The position numbers were made by a program, and so were the translations under genes. Below are positions 1 to 5,716 of a stretch of 14,438 bases of DNA, piece by piece (within the stretch, counting starts at the first letter, position 1; every line of letters starts with the position of its first letter). This DNA is from an uncultured Porphyromonas sp. (GTDB lineage Bacteria > Bacteroidota > Bacteroidia > Bacteroidales > Porphyromonadaceae): contig UWSO01000042.1 of assembly GCA_900538385.1 (NCBI GenBank), positions 1 through 14,438 on the forward strand. Reading direction: 5' to 3'. The notes beneath the pieces were generated by a model. It saw only the letters and a list, made by a program, of their open reading frames with translations, made no database searches and had not been told where the DNA came from.

Positions 1-50
1 TAGACCATGCAGAGGCTTATGTAGACTTCTACCGCAGTCTCATGGAGTAG
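1..50 (+). CDS. C-terminal fragment of an unidentified protein
   Basis: One reading frame is open from the window edge to a TAG at 48-50 and encodes the last 15 residues, DHAEAYVDFYRSLME. The composition looks like a real protein tail, and a strong hairpin follows 25 bp after the stop, as expected at the end of a plus-strand transcription unit. The other two frames either stop at once or run into the hairpin. A Y-x-x-x-Y-R-S-L ending occurs in some glycosyltransferases, but 15 residues are too few to name a family. It would converge on the DUF2851/manC unit. Confidence 0.5.
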   Translation, partial: DHAEAYVDFYRSLME

Positions 51-70
51 CAGCCACTTTTCTGACATAT

Positions 71-120
71 AGCGCGAAGCCCCCAGCGACTAAGAGAGTC
101 GCTGGGGGCTTCGTGTTTAT
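71..120 (+). terminator. Strong intrinsic-type terminator between convergent genes
   Basis: Bases 75-91 and 97-113 are a perfect 17-bp inverted repeat (CGAAGCCCCCAGCGACT and its complement) around a 5-base loop, AAGAG. The stem can extend outward through 71-74/114-117 with A-U, C-G and G-U pairs. On the plus strand a modest T-rich stretch (TGTTTAT) follows. On the minus strand the downstream flank is not T-rich. It lies between the stop of the fragment at 1-50 and the stop of the convergent DUF2851 gene, so it probably ends transcription mainly from the left and may also block read-through from the right. Confidence 0.85.
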
Positions 121-134
121 CTTCAAGAAACTTC

Positions 135-1478
135 TTAGAGATCCTGCTGCTCACCGACAGAAGGAGGCAGGGTCATAGCACCATAACTCTGTAGGAGCGT
201 CCGCCCTACGGGACATAGCCAGCAGCGGCGAGGCTCACAGTAACTTTCGTAGAGCTGCAGGAGTGCTTGCGTATCATAGGCACTGCGTGGGGTTAGTCCT
301 TCATTGACAAAGCGACGCACGACGCTGTTACGCTCAGCAGGAAGGTCGTGCGCGCTCATCAGCGAGTCGCTCGCGAGGGACAGACCTAGAAGGTCTCGCT
401 CCTGTGTGAGGTAGTACTGGAGCGGTATGACGACATTGATCGCAATACTCTCGATGGTCGCTCGCCCTATGGTGCCGAGGTGTGCATTCGTCTCGCTCCC
501 CCAGTGGTAGTGCCGCTGCCAGTAGTCGGTGGGGGTGACGGTGAGTAGTTGCTCGAGATGAGCCAGCGACGATGTGCGGAGTAGCTCTCCAGGCAGATTG
601 TCACTGTGGTAGTATAGCGCTGCAAGATAGGCAAGCCGACGATGCGGGAAGGCACTCGGACGCAGTCGTAGCATACGTATGGCGCCTGGCGCTAGGGGAG
701 ACAGGTCGTACTTATGTGCTAGGAAGGTAAAATCCTCCTTCAGTCGCTCCCTATACAGGTCCACCTCTGGAGAGATAGGATCGCTCTCTAGCAGTCCGCC
801 CACGCCGAGGAGGAGAGTTTCGAGGGTTAGCGGGGAACTTTTGTGCTTGAGCAGGATCGATGGGGAGAGTCTGCGAGCGATTTGCTCGAATGCATCATTA
901 TTCACCTTGCCCCCTAGATAACGCATCAGGAAGAGGTGCGTCACCGCTGCTAGATCCCCCTTGAAAAAGCTCATCGCCGCCTCTATCTGCTGGCACTTCT
1001 TGTCTAGTCGCTCACGAGTAAGCTGTGCAAACCAATCGACCTGCATACGCTCCTCAAGCTGACTACAAGCCTTCCCACAACGGGGAATTTGCGGTGCCTC
1101 GGTGAGTTGCTGCGCTATGGCTAGCAGGTCGGGATTGATCTGCATACGGCAAGTGATAGGGGGCGTGCCAGCCTGCAGAGAGATGGGTCCATCGTCCTGC
1201 AGTACGATATGTAGGAGTACGTTGTTGTAAGCTGGGTCTAGCTGGTGCCCATGGCGCAGCCAGTCCGTCGCATGGCAGTGTATCTCGCCATTGCCCGCCC
1301 AGGTCAGGGAGCCTATACGTAGCTTAAGATTGCTAAAGTCCGGACCGCCATTGGTATTGTACCGTCCAGGATCTACGACGATCGGCGTCACTCCCTCGGG
1401 AATGCAGGGGTGTGGTTCGAAGATGAGCGACTCGTAGAGCCTATTGCCCCATATCTGGTGTAGCCACGTCTCCTGCAT
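135..1478 (-). CDS. DUF2851 family protein, function unknown
   Basis: This 447-residue protein matches what I recall of the DUF2851 family, which is widespread in Bacteroidetes and has no established function. Visible marks are the N-terminal WxxxLY-type opening and G-G-P-D-F (44-48). Next come G-E-I-H (64-67) and D-W-x-R-H-G-H (72-78), then D-P-A-Y-N-N-V-x-L-H (81-90). The spacing of D47 and E65-x-H67 recalls the catalytic hairpin of PD-(D/E)xK nucleases. The C-terminus has C414-x4-C419-x2-C422, and there is another pair at C134 and C138, so a metal or Fe-S site is conceivable. No signal peptide or membrane segment is seen, so it should be cytoplasmic. The ATG lies 11 bp after the manC stop, which indicates co-transcription. 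The family call is firm; the nuclease idea is inference. Confidence 0.85.
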   Translation of the reverse strand: MQETWLHQIWGNRLYESLIFEPHPCIPEGVTPIVVDPGRYNTNGGPDFSNLKLRIGSLTWAGNGEIHCHATDWLRHGHQLDPAYNNVLLHIVLQDDGPISLQAGTPPITCRMQINPDLLAIAQQLTEAPQIPRCGKACSQLEERMQVDWFAQLTRERLDKKCQQIEAAMSFFKGDLAAVTHLFLMRYLGGKVNNDAFEQIARRLSPSILLKHKSSPLTLETLLLGVGGLLESDPISPEVDLYRERLKEDFTFLAHKYDLSPLAPGAIRMLRLRPSAFPHRRLAYLAALYYHSDNLPGELLRTSSLAHLEQLLTVTPTDYWQRHYHWGSETNAHLGTIGRATIESIAINVVIPLQYYLTQERDLLGLSLASDSLMSAHDLPAERNSVVRRFVNEGLTPRSAYDTQALLQLYESYCEPRRCWLCPVGRTLLQSYGAMTLPPSVGEQQDL

Positions 1479-1489
1479 CGTATATAGGA

Positions 1490-2578
1490 TCAGATGTAGT
1501 CCTGTCCAGACTCTATCTCCACGTCGGTCACATAGTTCTTGATGCTCTGCTCCGCCTCACGCTTGCAGATGAGCAGCACGTTGCCATGCTTAGCGATGAT
1601 ACAGTCGTCGACCCCCTGCACGACCGCCAGCAGGTCGGGGTCGTCGATGTAGAGAATATTATTCATCGACTCGTAGAATCGGGTTTTCTGATGATTTGTC
1701 ACATTGCCCGTCTGATCCTTGGAGCTCTGGTCATAGAGAGCTCCCCAGGTGCCTAGGTCAGCCCAGCCAAAGGTGGCGGGAGTGACCAGCACGTTGTCCG
1801 CTTTTTCCAAGACCCCATAGTCGATCGATATGCTCGGGCAGTAAGGGTAGATCTCCTCGATCGCCTCTCGCTCACGGTCGGTGCCGAAGTCGCTAGCCCG
1901 CTCGGTAAAGAGTCTGCTCACCTCGGGCATATACTTAGCAAAAGCATCTAGGATCGTCTTGACATGCCAGACGAACATACCGCTGTTCCAGAGGAACTCG
2001 CCACAGGAGACGAATATCTCAGCCATCTCGCGATTAGGCTTTTCGGTAAAGACCTTGACCTTGTGATACTGTCCGTCGAGAGGTCTTTCGCTAGAGTCCA
2101 CCTGTATGTAACCGTATCCCGTCTCAGGAGCTGTCGGCTTGATGCCTAGCGTCAGGAGGTAGGGGTGTAGCGATGCAAAGCGGAGCGACTGGCTGACCGT
2201 CTGGACGAAGTTGTCCTCGTTCATAATGACATGGTCCGAAGCTGCCACAACGATTGAAGCTTTAGGGTCCCGCTGCTGGATATGGTAGCAGGCGTAGGCG
2301 ATACATGGGGCTGTGTTGCGTCGTAGAGGCTCGGTGAGGATCTGGTCACGCTTGAGCCCAGGGAGCTGCTCGAGAGTCAGGTCGACGTAGTCGGCATGGG
2401 TGACGATGTAGATGTGATCCTCAGGGACAATCCGCAGGAACCGTCTGTAAGTGTCCTGTAGGAGTGAACTGCCTGTCCCGAAGAAGTCTAGAAATTGCTT
2501 GGGTCGTGACTGGCGTGAGATAGGCCAGAAGCGACTTCCCACCCCGCCACTCATGATGACACAATAGTAATGCTCCAT
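1490..2578 (-). CDS. manC: Mannose-1-phosphate guanylyltransferase
   Basis: The enzyme transfers GMP from GTP to mannose-1-phosphate, giving GDP-mannose for capsule, LPS or O-glycan synthesis in the cytoplasm. The 362-residue protein shows the nucleotidyltransferase signature G-G-V-G-S-R-F-W-P-x-S-R (11-22) followed by P-K-Q-F (27-30). It also has the E-P-x-x-x-N-T-A-P loop (83-91), S-D-H (114-116), E-K-P (179-181), N-S-G-M-F (198-202) and G-W-A-D-L-G-T-W (271-278). It is the short form, without the C-terminal phosphomannose isomerase domain of bifunctional enzymes. I chose the ATG at 2578. A TTG at 2590 would add four residues, but the ATG sits where the family normally begins. A good promoter lies just upstream and DUF2851 follows in the same unit. 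Confidence 0.93.
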   Translation of the reverse strand: MEHYYCVIMSGGVGSRFWPISRQSRPKQFLDFFGTGSSLLQDTYRRFLRIVPEDHIYIVTHADYVDLTLEQLPGLKRDQILTEPLRRNTAPCIAYACYHIQQRDPKASIVVAASDHVIMNEDNFVQTVSQSLRFASLHPYLLTLGIKPTAPETGYGYIQVDSSERPLDGQYHKVKVFTEKPNREMAEIFVSCGEFLWNSGMFVWHVKTILDAFAKYMPEVSRLFTERASDFGTDREREAIEEIYPYCPSISIDYGVLEKADNVLVTPATFGWADLGTWGALYDQSSKDQTGNVTNHQKTRFYESMNNILYIDDPDLLAVVQGVDDCIIAKHGNVLLICKREAEQSIKNYVTDVEIESGQDYI

Positions 2579-2608
2579 GTAAATCTGCAATGAGTTAGTT
2601 TGTAGCTA

Positions 2609-2640
2609 CAAAGCTACTAATAAAATAGCTGTGGAGCAAA
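2609..2640 (-). promoter_or_regulatory. Bacteroidetes-type promoter of manC-DUF2851
   Basis: Read on the minus strand, TTTG (2640-2637) is followed after exactly 20 bp by TAGCTTTG (2616-2609). This matches the Bacteroidetes sigma-ABfr consensus of TTTG at -33 and TAnnTTTG at -7. The transcript would begin near 2602, leaving a leader of about 24 bases before the manC ATG at 2578. The -7 box overlaps a small inverted repeat, TAGCT-ACAA-AGCTA (2603-2616). Confidence 0.8.
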
Positions 2641-2748
2641 GGCAGAGCGACCATCTGTACTGAGCTTGTGGGCGCACAAAGCGGGCAAAGTAGACCTAAC
2701 GCACGCTAGTCGGCAGGTCTTGTAAAATCTCTTCCGAAGAAATCCAAG

Positions 2749-2903
2749 AATTCCTCCGGAGGAATTTCTGATTTGCCACCGAGGAAAGAAAAAATACTTC
2801 GGAAGTATCGTTTGATTCTTCCGAAGTTTCATTTGATTCTTCCGAAGAAATTTTCCTCGCCTCCGTGGAGAATTTTCATTTTCCAGCGAGCTATTCGGAA
2901 AAT
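2749..2903 (+). repeat. Dyad-symmetric intergenic repeat element, copy A
   Basis: The core at 2770-2868 matches the reverse complement of 14273-14371 at 91 of 99 positions without gaps, and weaker similarity extends to about 2749-2903. Inside are three 9-bp palindromes, CTTCGGAAG (2797-2805), CTTCCGAAG (2818-2826) and CTTCCGAAG (2839-2847), exactly 21 bp apart. The outer arms (CCAC at 2776 against GTGG ending at 2868) are symmetric about the middle palindrome. Further related palindromes lie to the left: CTTCCGAAG at 2731-2739 and the 18-bp AATTCCTCCGGAGGAATT at 2749-2766. It sits between the divergent manC and ABC-F promoters. No coding function is likely. Confidence 0.85.
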
Positions 2904-2917
2904 ACTTCGGGTGGAAA

Positions 2918-2955
2918 TCTGAATGCCTCAGAAAATGTGTACCTTTGTGCAGATT
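2918..2955 (+). promoter_or_regulatory. Promoter of the ABC-F/ruvX/def operon
   Basis: TACCTTTG at 2940-2947 is a perfect TAnnTTTG -7 box, in the sequence context TGTGTACCTTTGTGCAG. The upstream -33 element is weak: TCTG at 2918-2921, 18 bp away, is the nearest match to TTTG. Transcription would start near 2954, giving a leader of about 100 bases. It is the only clear promoter I see for the plus-strand cluster, so it probably drives the genes from 3056 onward. Confidence 0.75.
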
Positions 2956-3055
2956 AGCCCGTCTCTATGTGCAGCTTGCCTATGGGTAGGCCTGGCGACG
3001 AGACTGCGATGGGCTCGCCTCCTTATCAGATCAAGACAGAAGACAGTATAGAAAG
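2954..3055 (+). promoter_or_regulatory. Structured leader of the first ABC-F gene
   Basis: The predicted untranslated leader contains the hairpin GCCTA-TGGG-TAGGC, strengthened by flanking CAG/CTG pairing across a CTT bulge, and then a GGCGA/TCGCC pairing. TGTGCAG occurs twice, at 2946-2952 and 2968-2974. The same stretch holds a 30-codon ORF. No known riboswitch class is recognisable. A regulatory role is inference. Confidence 0.35.
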
Positions 3056-3059
3056 ATGA
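2967..3059 (+). CDS. Possible 30-codon leader ORF overlapping the ABC-F start
   Basis: An ATG at 2967, about 13 bases after the predicted transcription start, opens a frame of 30 codons that ends with TGA at 3057-3059. That stop overlaps the main ATG (3056-3058) as ATGA, the arrangement used for translational coupling. The peptide would begin MCSLPMG and end KTEDSIER, with no membrane segment or obvious stalling motif. Chance is a real alternative, since a 30-codon open stretch is not rare. Confidence 0.3.
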   Translation: MCSLPMGRPGDETAMGSPPYQIKTEDSIER

Positions 3060-4678
3060 TTATAGTCAACGACCTCACGATACAGTTTGGCAAGCGCGTG
3101 CTCTTTGCCGACGTCAACCTTAAGTTTACCCCGGGCAACTGCTACGGCATCATCGGTGCCAACGGTGCCGGCAAGTCGACCATGCTCCGTATGATCAGCG
3201 GGGATCTAGATCCGACACGTGGCACCGTCACCTTCGGACCCGATGAGCGACTCTCGGTGCTGAGTCAGGATCACTTCGCCTTCGATGAGTATACCGTCAT
3301 CGATACCGTCCTGATGGGGCATGACAAGCTCTGGAAGATCATGAAGGAGAAGGACGCTATCTACGCTAAGGAAGACTTTTCCGACGAAGATGGTGTCAAG
3401 GCGGCTGAGCTGGAGGAGCAGTTTGCCAACCTCGACGGGTGGAACGCTGAGAGCGAGGCGGCAGCCCTCTTGAGCGGTCTCGGCATCAAGGAGGATCTGC
3501 ACTACCGTCTGATGGGTGACATTAGCGGTAAGCAGAAGGTGCGTGTGCTACTAGCACGCTGCCTCTTTGGCAAGCCAGATAACCTACTCCTCGATGAGCC
3601 GACGAACGACCTAGACCTAGAGACCGTCTCCTGGCTCGAGGACTACCTCGCTGAGACGGAGAGCACCGTCCTCGTGGTGAGCCACGACCGTCACTTCCTC
3701 GATGCCGTGTCGACCCACACGGTGGATATAGACTTTGGCAAGGTGAGACTCTTCGCGGGTAATTACAGCTACTGGTACGAGTCTAGCCAGTTGGCACTCA
3801 GACAGCAACAGCAGCAGAATAAGAAGCTCGAGGAGAAGAAGAAAGAGCTCGAGGAGTTCATCCGTCGCTTTAGTGCCAACGTGGCAAAGAGCAAGCAGAC
3901 GACCAGCCGCAAGAAGATGCTGGAGCGTCTCGATATCAACGAGATCGAGCCGTCGTCACGTCGCTACCCAGGCATCCTCTTCCAGCCAGAGCGTGAGCCA
4001 GGTAATAAGGTGCTAGAGGTCAACGATCTCTCGGCTGTGACGGACGAGGGAGAGGTGCTCTTCAAGGGGCTGACCTTCAATGTGGAGCGAGACGACAAGA
4101 TCGTCTTCATCAGCCACGACCCACGTGCTATGACGGCACTCTTTGAGATCATCAATGGCAACCGCAAGGCGCAGCAGGGTAGCTACGAGTGGGGACAGAC
4201 GATCACGACCGCCTACCTGCCACTGGACAATAGCGCTTACTTCGACACCGATATGACGATCCTCGACTGGCTCGGACAGTTTGCCAAGGACACGAACGAT
4301 GTCTACCTCAAGGGCTTCCTAGGGCGTATGCTCTTCAGCGGTGAGGAGGTGAACAAGCGCGCCTCGGTCCTCTCGGGAGGTGAGAAGATGCGCTGCATGA
4401 TCAGCCGTATGATGCTCCCCCCAGGGGCTAATGTGCTGATCCTCGATACTCCGACGAACCACCTGGACCTAGAGTCGATACAAGCGTTCAACAACACGCT
4501 CATCTCCTTCAAGGGGAATGTGCTCTTCTCGAGCCATGATCACGAGTTCATCCGCACGGTGGCAAATCGAGTCATCGAGCTCACGCCAGGCGGGATCATC
4601 GACCGTATCATCAACTACGACGATTACATCACCGACCCGAAGGTCGCTGAGCTACGCGAGAAGTACTACAACGCATAA
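3056..4678 (+). CDS. YbiT-like ABC-F family ATPase
   Basis: This 540-residue soluble protein has two ABC domains joined by the charged helical linker typical of ABC-F translation factors (about 245-310), which reaches toward the ribosomal P-site tRNA in characterised members. Domain 1 has Walker A G-A-N-G-A-G-K-S-T (34-42), a non-canonical signature I-S-G-K-Q (156-160), Walker B L-L-L-D-E (177-181) and H210. Domain 2 lacks a P-loop: S-H-D-P-R-A-M-T-A occupies the place (353-361). It has a canonical L-S-G-G-E (439-443), T465 where the catalytic glutamate belongs (L-I-L-D-T) and H494. The length and linker fit the YbiT group. No upstream in-frame start exists before a TAG at 2987, so ATG 3056 is the start. 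It leads the operon, 15 bp ahead of ruvX. A resistance role is not indicated. Confidence 0.9.
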   Translation: MIIVNDLTIQFGKRVLFADVNLKFTPGNCYGIIGANGAGKSTMLRMISGDLDPTRGTVTFGPDERLSVLSQDHFAFDEYTVIDTVLMGHDKLWKIMKEKDAIYAKEDFSDEDGVKAAELEEQFANLDGWNAESEAAALLSGLGIKEDLHYRLMGDISGKQKVRVLLARCLFGKPDNLLLDEPTNDLDLETVSWLEDYLAETESTVLVVSHDRHFLDAVSTHTVDIDFGKVRLFAGNYSYWYESSQLALRQQQQQNKKLEEKKKELEEFIRRFSANVAKSKQTTSRKKMLERLDINEIEPSSRRYPGILFQPEREPGNKVLEVNDLSAVTDEGEVLFKGLTFNVERDDKIVFISHDPRAMTALFEIINGNRKAQQGSYEWGQTITTAYLPLDNSAYFDTDMTILDWLGQFAKDTNDVYLKGFLGRMLFSGEEVNKRASVLSGGEKMRCMISRMMLPPGANVLILDTPTNHLDLESIQAFNNTLISFKGNVLFSSHDHEFIRTVANRVIELTPGGIIDRIINYDDYITDPKVAELREKYYNA

Positions 4679-4693
4679 AAAGACCACACGCCT

Positions 4694-5119
4694 ATGGCTC
4701 GTATCCTCGCTATCGACTACGGCACCAAGCGCACGGGGCTAGCGGTGACTGATCCGCTGCAGATCACTCCGGGGGCGCTCGACACGGTGCCTACGCATCA
4801 GCTCCTCAACTATCTAGCAGAGTATCTGGAGCGTGAGGAGGTAGAGACGATCGTCCTCGGCAAGCCGACACAGATGGACGCAACGCCCTCGGCGACGTGG
4901 CAAGCGATACAAGCTTTGGCTAAGAAGTTGCAACATCTCTATCCCCAGATACGTCTAGAGTATGTGGATGAGCGCTTTACCTCTGTCTTGGCACAGCAGA
5001 CGATCCGCGAGGCGGGCATCGGCAAGCAACGACGCCGACAGGACAAAGGACTGGTGGATCGTATCAGTGCGACCATTATCTTACAGAGCTATCTGGAGAG
5101 CTTGAGCATGCTTCACTAA
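4694..5119 (+). CDS. ruvX: Putative pre-16S rRNA nuclease / Holliday junction resolvase (YqgF family)
   Basis: The 141-residue cytoplasmic protein has the RNase H-like fold marks of the YqgF/RuvX family. These are D-Y-G-T-K-R-T-G near the N-terminus, V-L-G-K-P in the middle, Y-V-D-E-R-F-T-S, and K-G-L-V-D-R-I-S-A near the end. They supply the acidic metal-binding residues. Family members process the 5' end of 16S rRNA in E. coli and have also been linked to Holliday junction cleavage; the sequence cannot tell which applies here. Length is normal. The ATG follows the ABC-F stop by 15 bp and def begins 25 bp after its stop, so it belongs to the operon. Confidence 0.93.
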   Translation: MARILAIDYGTKRTGLAVTDPLQITPGALDTVPTHQLLNYLAEYLEREEVETIVLGKPTQMDATPSATWQAIQALAKKLQHLYPQIRLEYVDERFTSVLAQQTIREAGIGKQRRRQDKGLVDRISATIILQSYLESLSMLH

Positions 5120-5144
5120 AACAGAGAATTAACCGGTTACACTT

Positions 5145-5711
5145 ATGGCTAAGACCTTACCTATATACCTTTACGGACAACCCGTGCTTCGCAATATGAG
5201 CGAGGATATAACGCCTGACTACCCGAACCTCTCAGAGCTGATCGCAGATATGTGGCAGACGATGTATGAGAGCGACGGTATCGGACTGGCAGCTCCACAG
5301 ATCGGGCGCAACATACGTCTGCAAGTGATCGACGCGACGCCTCTTGCTGAGGAGTACCCTGAGTGTGCCCAGCTCAAGCTAGTCATGATCAATGCGCATA
5401 TGCAGTCCCTTAGCGAGGAGACATGTTCGGAGCCTGAGGGGTGTCTGAGCTTGCCTGGCATTAACGAGCGGGTCGTACGACCGGAGTCGATCGTGGTGAA
5501 CTATATGAATGAGCAGTTTGAGCCGCAGCGTCTCGAGCTTTCGGGCTATGCCGCTCGGGTGGTGCAGCATGAGTATGATCACCTAGATGGCAAGCTCTTT
5601 GTGGATCATATCTCGGCGATGCGTAAGCGACTGATCAAGAAGAAGCTACAGCATATAGCCGACGGACGGGTACGTGTCGACTACCCCGTGATGCGCAACC
5701 CGATACACTAG
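5145..5711 (+). CDS. def: Peptide deformylase
   Basis: It removes the formyl group from N-terminal formyl-methionine of nascent proteins at the ribosome exit. All three family motifs are intact: G-I-G-L-A-A-P-Q (45-52), E-G-C-L-S (98-102, metal ligand C100) and Q-H-E-Y-D-H (141-146, ligands H142 and H146, catalytic E143). At 188 residues it is of usual bacterial size, with a basic helical C-terminus. A perfect 10-bp palindrome, TAACCGGTTA (5130-5139), lies five bases before the ATG. The next gene begins 5 bp after the stop. Placement after ruvX and before a TPR gene is an arrangement I recall from other Bacteroidetes. Confidence 0.97.
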   Translation: MAKTLPIYLYGQPVLRNMSEDITPDYPNLSELIADMWQTMYESDGIGLAAPQIGRNIRLQVIDATPLAEEYPECAQLKLVMINAHMQSLSEETCSEPEGCLSLPGINERVVRPESIVVNYMNEQFEPQRLELSGYAARVVQHEYDHLDGKLFVDHISAMRKRLIKKKLQHIADGRVRVDYPVMRNPIH

Positions 5712-5716
5712 CCCGT

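Noticed and set aside
2579..2590. TTG start for manC at 2590
   Set aside because: The ATG at 2578 fits the family start, and the extra four residues (start codon plus Q-I-Y) have no family counterpart that I recall.
2617..2832. 71-codon minus-strand ORF upstream of manC
   Set aside because: It lies across the manC promoter and repeat copy A, has a low-complexity composition, and its bases are explained by the palindromic element.
2769..2868. Insertion sequence or transposase remnant
   Set aside because: No coding potential or transposase motif is present near either copy. A non-autonomous element cannot be excluded, but no target-site duplication is evident.
3056..4678. Antibiotic-resistance ABC-F gene
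   Set aside because: The architecture and linker match the housekeeping YbiT group, and nothing nearby points to mobility or resistance.
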